This document shows positions 53,802-61,895 of a stretch of DNA of 64,000 bases, one piece after another (the first letter of the stretch is position 1; every line of letters begins with the position of its first letter). Under the pieces are notes generated by a model, which saw only the letters and a program-made list of their open reading frames with translations, was not told where the DNA came from and made no database searches. This DNA comes from Pseudomonas sp. RC10. GTDB lineage: Bacteria > Pseudomonadota > Gammaproteobacteria > Pseudomonadales > Pseudomonadaceae. Both the position numbers and the translations under genes were made by a program. The stretch spans positions 5,909,001-5,973,000 of the forward strand of contig NZ_CP151650.1 of the NCBI RefSeq assembly GCF_038397775.1, written 5' to 3'.

Positions 53802-54123
53802 GAGAATTCCTCGTTGTTTTTATTGGAATCGAGTGATGAAGCGTGCCTTTAACTTATCGTACGACTGGTTTTAAACAAGACGCTGCTTAGAACGTTTTTG
53901 GATTTCAGAGGGTGCCCCTAATTATTTGTCCAAAAAACTTTGAGGAGTCAGACAAGGTAAATTCTGGAAGGTAAGCGTCTGAAACTGCCGATATAGAGCC
54001 TTTTTAGTTTTCTGACGGAGTGCGGTCTTTTTGGACAAAAAAACTGGCCAGCGAAAACAGAAAGGTTTTGAATCGTGTCGTAGGACAACTGACAATGCAA
54101 ACAGATGACTGAGGAACACCCCG
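53802..54123. promoter_or_regulatory. divergent control region between MFS and AraC genes
   Basis: 322 bp without a gene. It holds TTTGTCCAAAAAACTT (53935-53950) and TTTTTGGACAAAAAAACT (54028-54045), the latter nearly the same as the sites at 52340-52376. The T- and A-rich middle (53995-54045) could hold promoters both ways. These are the best candidates for binding by the AraC regulator. Confidence 0.45.
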
Positions 54124-55026
54124 ATGGACTCTGCCAATCGCGTCCCCACTTTCGGCATGCAGCAACGCAGCGAGCGGCCGGATTTCTATATCCGTGGCAA
54201 GACCGAGGGCAAACCGGAAACCGCGCCTCACCGGCATGAGTATTTCCAGATTCAGATCAATCTGGGGGGCGATACGGTGCAGCATATCGGCGGTGTCGTC
54301 CGGCCCTTTCCGCGCCACACGCTGGCGTTCATCCTGCCGCACAAATTGCACCTGATCCCACACCCGCCCGAGGGCAATTTCCTGCTGATCAACTTCGCCC
54401 AGACCTTTCTGCTGCCGCAATTGCAATGCGACCCGCTGGACCTGGAGGACGTGGCCATTGCGCTGGCGCCTGAACTGTCGCCCTTTCGGTTTCAGGAGCA
54501 TCTGGATTTCACCCTCGACGCAGAGGACTTCGCAGAGATCCAGCGTCTGCTCGACCGCATGCGCGAGCTGGACCAGAACCGTCAGTTCGGCACGCGGGAG
54601 ATGCTCAAGGGCTGTTTGCTGCAACTGATCGGGACCGTCTGCGCGCTGTACGCCGAACCGATCAAGCTGCTGGCAGACGACAACGCCGCCGAACGCAGCC
54701 GTCGCGATGCGCTGGCGCGGATGTCCGAATACGTGCGCAAAAACCTGAGCGACCCGGACCTGAGCCTGAAAAAAGCGGCCTCAGCGGCGTTCCTGTCACC
54801 CAACTACCTGACCCACTGGCTGCGCAAGGAAGTCGGCAAGACCTTCAGCGAACTGGTGCTGGAACGCCGCATGCACCTGGCCCGCACCCTGTTGCTGAAC
54901 GGCAGCAAGCCTGTGGGCGAAGTGGCCCGGCTGTGCGGGTTTTCAGACGAGGCCTACTTTTCACGGCGGTTTCGTCACGCCCACGGGATGCCGCCGGGGC
55001 AGTTCAGGAAGCAGCGGGATTTGTAG
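54124..55026 (+). CDS. AraC-family transcriptional regulator
   Basis: 300 residues. An N-terminal cupin domain (HRHEYFQIQINLGGD, about 38-52, and the FILPHKLHLIPHPP strand) should bind the inducer. The C-terminal double helix-turn-helix starts RRDALARMSEYVRKNLSD (about 196) and includes LSLKKAASAAFLSPNYLTHWL and the closing signature VGEVARLCGFSDEAYFSRRFRHAHGMPPGQFR (shown in parts). It is divergent from the MFS gene and most likely activates the MFS gene and the FAH-SDR-dehydrogenase genes. Confidence 0.93.
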   Translation: MDSANRVPTFGMQQRSERPDFYIRGKTEGKPETAPHRHEYFQIQINLGGDTVQHIGGVVRPFPRHTLAFILPHKLHLIPHPPEGNFLLINFAQTFLLPQLQCDPLDLEDVAIALAPELSPFRFQEHLDFTLDAEDFAEIQRLLDRMRELDQNRQFGTREMLKGCLLQLIGTVCALYAEPIKLLADDNAAERSRRDALARMSEYVRKNLSDPDLSLKKAASAAFLSPNYLTHWLRKEVGKTFSELVLERRMHLARTLLLNGSKPVGEVARLCGFSDEAYFSRRFRHAHGMPPGQFRKQRDL

Positions 55027-55145
55027 GCCAGCGGACTGATGGTCTGAGCGGAATTTATATCCAGTAACAGTCCGGCAGTGGCCATGGACGCCAACTGTGG
55101 GGATAAGGGCGCTCCGTTTCCAAAGAATGGACGCCTTGCATCCGG

Positions 55146-55703
55146 ATGACTGAATTTGTAACGCCTACAGGTGCGAAATACTCGCTCTCGCACCTTGCGC
55201 CTTCAACCCATTTTTTCGGCGTCACCCTCGACAAGCAGGCGTATGACTTGCCGGTTAGAGTCATGTACCGGGATCACTGCTACACGAGATCTTTTGTTTC
55301 AGGGTCCGACGATCCGAAGTTCCTTTTCATCCCCTGCGTGGGTGAGCAGCGCGTCTTTTGTCCCGATCGCTGGGCCTACTCCTGTGGGCTTCCGGGAATC
55401 ATCGAGAACCTGCTACGGCAAAACGCGCAGTGCTATTGCGCCACTCAAGACGGGCTGTACTTCAAAATCGACAGCAGTACAGTAAATCGAAGCGTTGCGC
55501 CTCATGCCGGATGGTACCTGTTCTTCAAGTTTCGCCCTTATCGGAGCGGTCCAGGAGTCGTACTGTCTGTTGAAAGCAATCACGAAAGAACGTCATGGCC
55601 ATCCAACGCCAGAGGACGAAAGCCTGCAAGGTTTCGAGTCCTGCTCACGGAATACTTGCGCAAGCGTCGGGACCTGCTCAAGGGCCTCTGCGCCAAGGCA
55701 TAA
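55146..55703 (+). CDS. hypothetical protein, 185 residues
   Basis: I do not recognise the family. The product starts MTEFVTPTGAKYSLSHLAPS and reads as a compact beta-rich soluble protein with eight cysteines or so spread along it (RDHCYTRSF, FIPCVGEQRVFCPD, AYSCGLP, QCYCATQD) and a basic C-terminal helix (FRVLLTEYLRKRRDLLKGL). The start has no good ribosome site. A strong terminator directly follows the stop codon. It has no partner gene on either side in the same direction. Lineage-specific or acquired gene is plausible. Confidence 0.65.
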   Translation: MTEFVTPTGAKYSLSHLAPSTHFFGVTLDKQAYDLPVRVMYRDHCYTRSFVSGSDDPKFLFIPCVGEQRVFCPDRWAYSCGLPGIIENLLRQNAQCYCATQDGLYFKIDSSTVNRSVAPHAGWYLFFKFRPYRSGPGVVLSVESNHERTSWPSNARGRKPARFRVLLTEYLRKRRDLLKGLCAKA

Positions 55704-55869
55704 AAAAACCCTGCGCTGTTTTACAGAGCAGGGTTTTCAGATTCAGGCCGGGCCGCTTGACCTCTCGATCTATCCCACCACCCTGCTGAGCAAGGCTTTT
55801 GGCGGGGCCAGGTTTCCCTGGCGGCATGGATACTCTCCCTTTCGGGTACACCGGCATGCGTATTCCACG
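55702..55869 (-). ncRNA. candidate structured small RNA
   Basis: A minus-strand transcription unit with no coding frame I trust. A sigma-70 promoter lies at 55876-55904, the start would be near 55869, and a terminator with a seven-base T run ends at 55702, giving an RNA of about 165 nt. Within it, CCC-GAAA-GGG and CCAGG-GAAA-CCTGG form hairpins with GNRA loops, and GGAATAC can pair with GTATCC around the first. It is not tmRNA, SRP RNA, RNase P RNA or 6S as far as I can see. A frame for a short peptide overlaps it (55678-55971) but starts upstream of the promoter. Confidence 0.55.
55705..55737. terminator. bidirectional terminator
   Basis: AAAACCCTGC / GCAGGGTTTT, ten-base stem. On the plus strand it ends the 185-residue gene with a short T run. 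On the minus strand the T run is seven long and it ends the candidate small RNA. Confidence 0.88.
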
Positions 55870-55875
55870 GGGGGG

Positions 55876-55904
55876 ATCATAAAAAACCGGGCGCGGTATT
55901 ACAA
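55876..55904 (-). promoter_or_regulatory. sigma-70 promoter of the candidate small RNA
   Basis: On the minus strand TTGTAA (55899-55904) and TATGAT (55876-55881), spaced by exactly 17 bases. It is followed by a run of seven C before the expected start at about 55869. Confidence 0.6.
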
Positions 55905-56038
55905 GCAAAGCCTTGGCAATTGATCCGCAAGTCCACGTTTCGAAGGCCAGGCGCGTCCCCGGCAGCCCCACCGCACACCCTCAACTTTAAGTTCCACAAG
56001 ACGTTTCAACTTCCCGCCAGAGCGCTAAGCTCTCCCCC

Positions 56039-56668
56039 ATGGACGACTCCGATTACCTCCGTCTACTGACGATCCAGGCCGAGCAGGCCAATGCGTTCCT
56101 GTCCAATGCGCGTAAATGGGAGCGTGAGCGCTGGGTGTGCCAGCGTTTGCTGCAAGGTCTGAACATTCCTCACCGCACCGACGATTTCCTGCCCGCCGGG
56201 CAAGAACCGCCGGACGTACTGTTTCGCGATGCGTGTTTTGAGGTGTTTTTCGTACTCGATGAGGGGCGGCGGCTCAATGATGAGTGGCGTGAGGAATTGC
56301 AGCGGCGGCGCAGTGCGTTTTCCTTGAGCCAACTGGTGCGGCGCGAGGCGAAGCCCAAGCGTATTCCGGCGTCGGAACTGCTGCGACGCCTGGCACCGAC
56401 CTTGCGCAAGAAAGCCCACAACTACAAGGAACGCGGGCTGGATTTGAGTGAGTTGGACATCATTGCGTTCGCCAGCCTCAAGCGCGAAGTGCTGGACCTC
56501 AACAGCCACTTCCCTCCCCCGACCGAATACCTGCGACAAGGGTGGCGCTCGCTCTCGCTGGTGGGTCCGACGTTCGCACGGGTGCTGTTCGCGCACCCTG
56601 ACGCACCGGACTTCCTGCGCACGAACCTGGGCCGCAGCGTGGTGTTCGACGTGGGCATCAGCCTGTAA
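56039..56668 (+). CDS. DUF1780 family protein
   Basis: 209 residues, soluble, of unknown function. It is conserved at this place before DUF3094 and ndh in Pseudomonas. It starts MDDSDYLRLLTIQAEQANAF and is helical with many charged residues. The segment HRTDDFLPAGQEPPDVLFRDACFEVFFVLD carries D, E and further acidic positions arranged like a PD-(D/E)xK nuclease core (PPDVLFRDACFEVF), but the lysine is not clear. No ribosome site precedes the ATG. It is the first gene of a same-strand run with DUF3094 and ndh. Confidence 0.85.
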   Translation: MDDSDYLRLLTIQAEQANAFLSNARKWERERWVCQRLLQGLNIPHRTDDFLPAGQEPPDVLFRDACFEVFFVLDEGRRLNDEWREELQRRRSAFSLSQLVRREAKPKRIPASELLRRLAPTLRKKAHNYKERGLDLSELDIIAFASLKREVLDLNSHFPPPTEYLRQGWRSLSLVGPTFARVLFAHPDAPDFLRTNLGRSVVFDVGISL

Positions 56669-56800
56669 TAGCGCAATTCCCACGCGAATGTTACAAAGAG
56701 CCATTGCTCGTTGATGTCGGCTAGGTGAAGCGCCGTCGACGAAGTTACCGCATGGCAGGCCGTCGTCGCATGACGCCGGTCAACGTTCTGACGAGGCTTT

Positions 56801-56974
56801 ATGACCAGCCGCCTGAACCCCGACGACCAGAAGCGTGTCGAAGAGTACCTTCAAGCGCCTCAGCACCAAGTCGAGCGCCGGCCTTTTCGGCCCTGGCTGC
56901 TCCTTGCGGTGGTGCTTGTCGTGGTGATCGGGTTGGGCCTGTTGAGCCGTTTACTGAGCTATCTGACGCTATGA
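56801..56974 (+). CDS. DUF3094 small membrane protein
   Basis: 57 residues. ATG 56801 has GAGG five bases upstream. The polar N-terminal half (TSRLNPDDQKRVEEYLQAP) is typical of the family, then a single membrane span (WLLLAVVLVVVIGLGLLSRLL). It occupies the DUF1780-DUF3094-ndh order found in other Pseudomonas. Function unknown; it may be a small partner at the inner membrane. Confidence 0.85.
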   Translation: MTSRLNPDDQKRVEEYLQAPQHQVERRPFRPWLLLAVVLVVVIGLGLLSRLLSYLTL

Positions 56975-57037
56975 GCTGCCTGGCGCTCGCTCGGATAGAG
57001 CCACTAGAGAATTCCTTAAGCCTTATGAGATATCCCC

Positions 57038-58336
57038 ATGACTCATCGTATCGTGATCGTCGGCGGAGGCGCCGGTGGTCTGGAGCTGGCTACCCGTCTG
57101 GGTAAAACCCTCGGCAAGAAAGGCACGGCCAGCGTCACGCTGGTGGACGCCAATCTGACCCACATCTGGAAACCGCTGCTGCACGAAGTCGCGGCCGGTT
57201 CGCTCAATTCTTACGAGGACGAGCTGAACTACGTGGCGCAGGCCAAGTGGAACCACTTCCAGTTTCAACTGGGTCGGATGATGGGCCTGGACCGCGAGAA
57301 CAAGCAGATTCATCTGGCGGCCACGCTCGACGAAAACGGCAATGAACTGGTCCCGGCGCGCAGCCTGGATTACGACTCGCTGGTGATTGCTGTCGGCAGC
57401 ACGACGAATGACTTCGGCACCAAGGGTGCGGCGGAACATTGCCTTTTTCTCGACACCCGCAAGCAGGCCGAACGCTTCCACCAGCAGCTGTTGAACCGCT
57501 ATCTGCGCGCCCACGCCAACGAACTGGCCGCCACCGAAGAAATCAACGTGGCGATTGTCGGCGCCGGTGCGACCGGGGTTGAACTGGCCGCAGAGCTTCA
57601 CAACGCCGCTCACGAACTGGCCGCTTATGGCTTGGGTCAGATCAAGCCGGAAAATCTGCGGATCACGGTGATTGAGGCCGGCTCTCGCGTACTGCCTGCG
57701 CTGCCGGAACGTATCGGTGGTCCTGTGCACAAGACGCTGGAGAAATTGGGTGTGACCGTGCTGACCAACTCGGCCGTGAGTGAAGTGACGGCGGAAGGTC
57801 TGGTGACAGCGACGGGTCAGGTGATTCCGGCGACGTTGAAGGTCTGGGCGGCGGGCATTCGTGCGCCGGCATTTCTGGAAGGCATCGCCGGGCTTGAAAC
57901 CAATCGCATCAATCAGTTGCAAGTGCGGCCGACCCTGCAAACCACGCGCGATGACAGCATCTTCGCGTTCGGTGACTGCGCGGCCTGTCCGCAGAAAGGC
58001 ACGGATCGCAACGTCCCGCCACGGGCTCAAGCGGCGCATCAGCAGGCCTCGTTGCTGGTGAAGTCGCTGAAGTTGCGCATCGAAGGCGGTGAGCTTCCGG
58101 AGTATCGCTACAAGGACTACGGCTCGCTGATTTCGCTGTCGAAGTTTTCGGCGGTGGGTAATTTGATGGGCAACCTGACCGGCAGCGTGATGCTGGAAGG
58201 CTGGCTGGCACGGATGTTTTATGTGTCGCTGTACCGGATGCACCAGATGGCGCTGTACGGGATGTTCCGCACGCTGATGCTGATGCTCGGCAGCCGGATC
58301 GGGCGCGGGACCGAGCCGAGGATGAAGTTGCATTGA
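57038..58336 (+). CDS. ndh: type II NADH dehydrogenase
   Basis: A single-subunit, non-proton-pumping NADH:quinone oxidoreductase with FAD. The 432 residues show the FAD motif IVIVGGGAGGLELATRL (4-20), the NADH motif VAIVGAGATGVELAAEL (about 171-187), the E-G/A-G pattern IFAFGDCAACPQ and the quinone-site segment AAHQQAS. A C-terminal amphipathic membrane anchor follows (LARMFYVSLYRMHQMALYG). It starts 63 bp after DUF3094. Confidence 0.96.
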   Translation: MTHRIVIVGGGAGGLELATRLGKTLGKKGTASVTLVDANLTHIWKPLLHEVAAGSLNSYEDELNYVAQAKWNHFQFQLGRMMGLDRENKQIHLAATLDENGNELVPARSLDYDSLVIAVGSTTNDFGTKGAAEHCLFLDTRKQAERFHQQLLNRYLRAHANELAATEEINVAIVGAGATGVELAAELHNAAHELAAYGLGQIKPENLRITVIEAGSRVLPALPERIGGPVHKTLEKLGVTVLTNSAVSEVTAEGLVTATGQVIPATLKVWAAGIRAPAFLEGIAGLETNRINQLQVRPTLQTTRDDSIFAFGDCAACPQKGTDRNVPPRAQAAHQQASLLVKSLKLRIEGGELPEYRYKDYGSLISLSKFSAVGNLMGNLTGSVMLEGWLARMFYVSLYRMHQMALYGMFRTLMLMLGSRIGRGTEPRMKLH

Positions 58337-58360
58337 TCTGTATGCCTGCGGGAGACGCCT

Positions 58361-58392
58361 TCGCTGCCGTCGTGACCTCCGGCGTCTCCCAC
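58361..58392 (+). repeat. single REP-like unit, CTCCGGCGTCTCCCAC type
   Basis: TCGCTGCCGTCGTGACCTCC then GGCGTCTCCCAC. GGGAGACGCC just before it (58350-58359) is the complement of its end, so it can fold back. Copies are at 47064-47094 and 62763-62793. Confidence 0.7.
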
Positions 58393-58433
58393 GAGTATTG
58401 AGGTGCCACGAACACCTTCAGCGAACGCGATAT

Positions 58434-58522
58434 TGTAGGAGCCGGCTTGCTGGCGAACGCGGTGTGTCAGAGACGATTCCAGCGACTGGCACGCCGCCTT
58501 CGCCAGCAAGCCGGCTCCTACA
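58434..58522. repeat. REP-like inverted repeat, CCGGCTTGCTGGCGA type
   Basis: Perfect 23-bp arms (58434-58456 and 58500-58522; TGTAGGAGCCGGCTTGC then TGGCGA) around a 43-bp spacer, between the convergent ends of ndh and the diguanylate cyclase gene. It is a third arm type in this window. Confidence 0.85.
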
Positions 58523-58543
58523 GCTTCGACCCGTCCGCAGGCC

Positions 58544-59944
58544 TTACGGCATCACCCGCCCTTTCCCCGAATGTTTGGCCTTGTACATCCAGCGGTCTGC
58601 TTCGCGCATCAACTCGTCGGGGGCTTTGCCGGAGCCGGGTTCGTACATGGAGAAACCCACGCTGGCGTTGGTGCGGATCACGCCCCCTTTCAGCAGAATC
58701 GGCTCGGCAATCGCGGCAATCAGTTTCTTCGCCACTTCCCTTGCCTCGTCAACGCCCGGCACGATCCCTTCCAGAATCACGATGAATTCGTCACCCGCCA
58801 GACGGATCAAACTGTCGGTGCGACGCACGCAGCTTTGCAGGCGTGCCGAAACGGTGCGCAGCAGGTCATCGCCCGCGTCGTGGCCGTAGGTGTCGTTGAC
58901 GCCTTTGAAGCCATCGAGGTCGATGAACATCAGCGCCAGCTGCAAGCCTGAACGATCTGAGCGCGCTTGGGCGATGGGCAGAATGGCGTCCAGCGCACGG
59001 CGGTTGAACAGGCCGGTGAGCGCATCGTGGCGCGCCTCCTGTTCCAGCTCCTTGCGCGCCTGAATGCTCTGGATGATCGAGATGAAATATTCAAGGTGCC
59101 CTTTTTCGGACAGCTTTTTGGTGACGCTGAGGTTGATCCAGACGGGCTGGCCGTCCTTGTGCAGATAGCGCTTCTCCAACTGATAGCGATCGATTTTGTT
59201 GTCGATCAATTGGGTCAGCAATTCGAGGTCGGTGTTCAAGTCATCAGGGTGGGTAATGTCCTGGAACGTCAGGCGTTTCAGCTCATCCGGGGTGTAGCCG
59301 ATGATGTCGCACAACGCCGAGTTGACGCTGATCCAGCCGCCGTCGGGCGCCACCAGCGCGATGCCCACCGAGGCCAGTTCGAACATCGAACGATACCCGG
59401 CTTCGCTGGCTTTCATCAGCGCGTCCGAACGGGTTTTCTGCAAGCGCGCCATCATCAGGTTTTCCCGCAACTGCACCTCACGGCTGACGATGTCGGCGAG
59501 GTCGCGCAGGGTGTCGAGCTCGTCCTGAGTCAACTGCCGGGGGCGTTCGTCGATGGCGCAGAGGGTGCCGACGGCGAACCCCTTGCTGGTGCGAATGGGC
59601 ACGCCCGCGTAGAAACGGATATGGGGGGCGCCGGTGACCAACTGGTTGTCGCAGAAGCGTTCATCTTGCGCAGCGTCCGGGACCACCAATGGCGTGGATT
59701 GCAGAATGGCGTGGGCACAAAAGGCCATTTCCCTAGGGGTTTGCGTGGCGTCGAGGCCTGCGCGGGATTTGAACCACTGCCGATCGGCGTCCACCAGGGA
59801 CACCAGCGCGATAGGCACATCGAGGACACGCGCCACCAGTCGCGTGATCCGGTCGAGGGAAGCCTCGGCCGGGGTGTCGAGAATTTCCAGCCCCTGCAGC
59901 GCCTCAAGGCGCTCTTTTTCATATGGAGGAATTGGCGCTTTCAT
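58544..59944 (-). CDS. diguanylate cyclase with GAF and PAS domains
   Basis: A 466-residue soluble sensor that makes cyclic di-GMP. A GAF domain takes about residues 20-165 (start LEILDTPAEASLDRITRLVARVL, then AFCAHAI and FYAGVPIRT). A PAS domain is at about 185-300 (FELASVGIALVAPDGGW, DITHPDDL). The GGDEF domain starts HDALTGLFNRRALD and has the active site AGDEF, an accepted variant, with the product-binding I-site RRTD five residues before it. The start is probably ATG 59944, although a TTG lies just upstream and the ribosome site is distant. Its signal is unknown. No paired phosphodiesterase domain. Confidence 0.93.
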   Translation of the reverse strand: MKAPIPPYEKERLEALQGLEILDTPAEASLDRITRLVARVLDVPIALVSLVDADRQWFKSRAGLDATQTPREMAFCAHAILQSTPLVVPDAAQDERFCDNQLVTGAPHIRFYAGVPIRTSKGFAVGTLCAIDERPRQLTQDELDTLRDLADIVSREVQLRENLMMARLQKTRSDALMKASEAGYRSMFELASVGIALVAPDGGWISVNSALCDIIGYTPDELKRLTFQDITHPDDLNTDLELLTQLIDNKIDRYQLEKRYLHKDGQPVWINLSVTKKLSEKGHLEYFISIIQSIQARKELEQEARHDALTGLFNRRALDAILPIAQARSDRSGLQLALMFIDLDGFKGVNDTYGHDAGDDLLRTVSARLQSCVRRTDSLIRLAGDEFIVILEGIVPGVDEAREVAKKLIAAIAEPILLKGGVIRTNASVGFSMYEPGSGKAPDELMREADRWMYKAKHSGKGRVMP

Positions 59945-60034
59945 CAATCGGCCGACCCTGAAAAGACTGTCTGGAGTCTATACCGGGTCGTGGCAATGCG
60001 CATCCCGCTTGCGATCTCGGGTTTCAGCAATGCC

Positions 60035-60052
60035 CTGTCATAAAAATGTGCG
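60035..60052 (+). promoter_or_regulatory. Pho-box-like site upstream of pstS
   Basis: CTGTCATAAAAATGTGCG: the first seven-base half matches the PhoB consensus CTGTCAT exactly, the second half is weak. It is 62 bp before the pstS ATG, as expected for control by PhoB in low phosphate. Confidence 0.55.
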
Positions 60053-60113
60053 GATGACTGTGATCCCATTAAGACATCACACCCCGATGTCGCTCGATCA
60101 CAGGAAGTCATCC

Positions 60114-61139
60114 ATGTTCCAACTTTCCCGAATGATGCTGGCCGCAGGTCTTGGCATTGCACTGACCCTCTCCATGCCAGGCACCGCTGGCGCGGCCCAG
60201 GAAGTCACTGGCGCCGGTTCCACGTTCATCTACCCGGTCCTGTTCAAATGGGCGACCGATTACAACCAGAAGACCGGCGTGAAGGTGAATTATCAAAGCA
60301 TCGGCTCGGGCGCGGGCATCGCGGAGATCAAGGCAGGCGCGGTGGACTTTGGTGCCACGGACATGCCGATCAACTCGGTCGAACTGGAGAAGTTGGGCCT
60401 GCAGCAATTCCCGTCAGTGATCGGCGGTGTGGTGCCGGTGATCAACGTGGCCTCGATCAAGGCTGGCGCACTCAAACTGAGCGGCCCGGTGCTGGCGGAC
60501 ATTTACTTGGGCAAGATCAAGAAGTGGAACGATCCGGCCCTGGCGGCGCTCAACACGGACCTGAAGTTGCCGGACAGCGCCATCAACGTCGTGTACCGCT
60601 CGGATGACTCGGGCACCACGTTCAACTGGGCCACCTATTTGTCGACGGTCAGCCCTGAATGGAAAGGCACGATCGGCGCGGGAACGTCGGTCAAATGGCC
60701 GGTCGGGATTGGCAGCAAAGGCAGTGAAGGCGTGGCGTCGTACGTGAAGAAAATGCCGAACTCGATTGGCTATGTCGAGTACGCCTACATCAAGCAGCAA
60801 GGGATGAATTTCGGCCTGTTGCAGAACGCCGCGGGGAAGTTCATCGCGCCGAGCACCGAGTCGTTCCAGGCAGCCGCTGACACTGCGGACTGGAAGAATG
60901 CGAAGGACTTCGACCTGTCGATGATCAACGCGCCGGGTGACAACGCCTACCCCATCACCGCCGCGACATTCATCGTGATGTACAAGCACCCCAAAGACGC
61001 CGATCGCCGGATGACCGTAAAAGAGTTCTTTCGCTGGACGCTGGAGAACGGCCAGGAACAGGCGCGCAAGCTGGACTTCGCCCCGATCCCCAACGATCTG
61101 AAAGCGCAGATCGAAGCGTCTTGGGGTCAAGGGCAGTAA
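60114..61139 (+). CDS. pstS: phosphate ABC transporter substrate-binding protein PstS
   Basis: Periplasmic phosphate-binding protein of the Pst uptake system. The 341 residues start with a signal peptide (residues 1-27, ending GTAGAA). Phosphate-binding parts are visible: GAGSTFIYPVLFKWA (about 33-47), SIGSGAGIAEI, DFGATDMPI and RSDDSGTTFNW. AGGAAG lies seven bases before ATG 60114. No pstC, pstA or pstB follows; an insertion sequence and an autotransporter gene do. This is a stand-alone copy, or the rest of the operon was displaced. Confidence 0.95.
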   Translation: MFQLSRMMLAAGLGIALTLSMPGTAGAAQEVTGAGSTFIYPVLFKWATDYNQKTGVKVNYQSIGSGAGIAEIKAGAVDFGATDMPINSVELEKLGLQQFPSVIGGVVPVINVASIKAGALKLSGPVLADIYLGKIKKWNDPALAALNTDLKLPDSAINVVYRSDDSGTTFNWATYLSTVSPEWKGTIGAGTSVKWPVGIGSKGSEGVASYVKKMPNSIGYVEYAYIKQQGMNFGLLQNAAGKFIAPSTESFQAAADTADWKNAKDFDLSMINAPGDNAYPITAATFIVMYKHPKDADRRMTVKEFFRWTLENGQEQARKLDFAPIPNDLKAQIEASWGQGQ

Positions 61140-61264
61140 GTGATCAACGGGTGAGTCATTGGGTACGGATGGCACTGCTCCATCGCTTTCGCGGCCGTCG
61201 CACGGCTCCGGCAGCTCCCACAGGTTCTGCGTCCCACCCCGGTTGGGCGTATCCCTGTCTGCCT

Positions 61265-61294
61265 CTGTAGGAGCCAGCAAGCCGGCGCCTACAG
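61265..61294. repeat. short REP-like hairpin
   Basis: CTGTAGGAGCC and GGCGCCTACAG with one mismatch around an eight-base loop. A reduced relative of the TGTAGGAGCCGGCTTGC type at 58434, 41 bp before the insertion sequence. Confidence 0.6.
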
Positions 61295-61382
61295 AAATCG
61301 CGTTGATCATCTTTGCTGTGCACGACGCAAATCCTGAACTGCCCCCAAGAAGTTGGACACCCATCCAACCCCTGGGGGATCT

Positions 61383-61895
61383 ATGATCAAGTACACCGAG
61401 CAGTTCAAGCTCACGGCGGTCACCGCCTACCTGAACGGCACCAACGGCTTCCGAACAGTGGCCAGACATTTTGGCATCGACTTCAGTCTCCTTCGACGCT
61501 GGGTCGCCAGTTATCGGACTGGCAACAGCATCAAGCCAATGTCGTATGCGCGGCGGTACAGCGAGGATTTCAAGCGCCAAGTCTTGACCTACATGCATGA
61601 GCATCGACTTTCGCTACGCCAGACCGCTGCGCATTTTGACCTTGGGCGGTCCTCCCTGATAGGCATCTGGCAACGCCAGTATTACAGTGACAGTCCTGTC
61701 ACCCCTACTGCCATCCAGCCAGCCGACACGCCCATGAAAATCAAACCCGCCAAACCCACCGACACCAACGATGCACAAAAGCCACGAGAGCAGTTGATGG
61801 CTGAACTTGAGTACATGCGCATGGAGAACGCTGTCCTAAAGGAGCTCAAGGCCCTGCGCGAGGAAAAGGAGCGAACACGGGGGAAAAAGTCCTGA
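61383..61895 (+). CDS. IS3-family transposase OrfA
   Basis: 170-residue DNA-binding part. There are two helix-turn-helix units (FKLTAVTAYLNGTNGFRTVARHFGIDFSLLRRW and FKRQVLTYMHEHRLSLRQTAAHFDLGRSSLIGIW, given by position, about 8-41 and 62-96), then a leucine-zipper region (QLMAELEYMRMENAVLKELKAL) before the stop. GGGGGAAAAAG at 61879-61889 is a candidate -1 slippage site just before the stop, allowing an OrfAB fusion. Confidence 0.93.
   Translation: MIKYTEQFKLTAVTAYLNGTNGFRTVARHFGIDFSLLRRWVASYRTGNSIKPMSYARRYSEDFKRQVLTYMHEHRLSLRQTAAHFDLGRSSLIGIWQRQYYSDSPVTPTAIQPADTPMKIKPAKPTDTNDAQKPREQLMAELEYMRMENAVLKELKALREEKERTRGKKS

Noticed and set aside
55702..55869. Identity of the small RNA as SRP RNA, 6S RNA or RNase P RNA
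   Set aside because: The conserved SRP loop (GGAAGGAAGCAGCC-like), the 6S open bubble layout and the RNase P core motifs are absent.
55678..55971. 97-codon minus-strand frame over the small RNA
   Set aside because: Its start lies upstream of the promoter found for the RNA and the sequence is dominated by structure-forming repeats; no ribosome site.
57023..58333. 436-codon minus-strand frame
   Set aside because: Mirror of ndh, whose dinucleotide motifs are unambiguous.
60414..61604. 396-codon minus-strand frame across pstS and the insertion sequence end
   Set aside because: It crosses the border of the mobile element and mirrors pstS; not a plausible gene.
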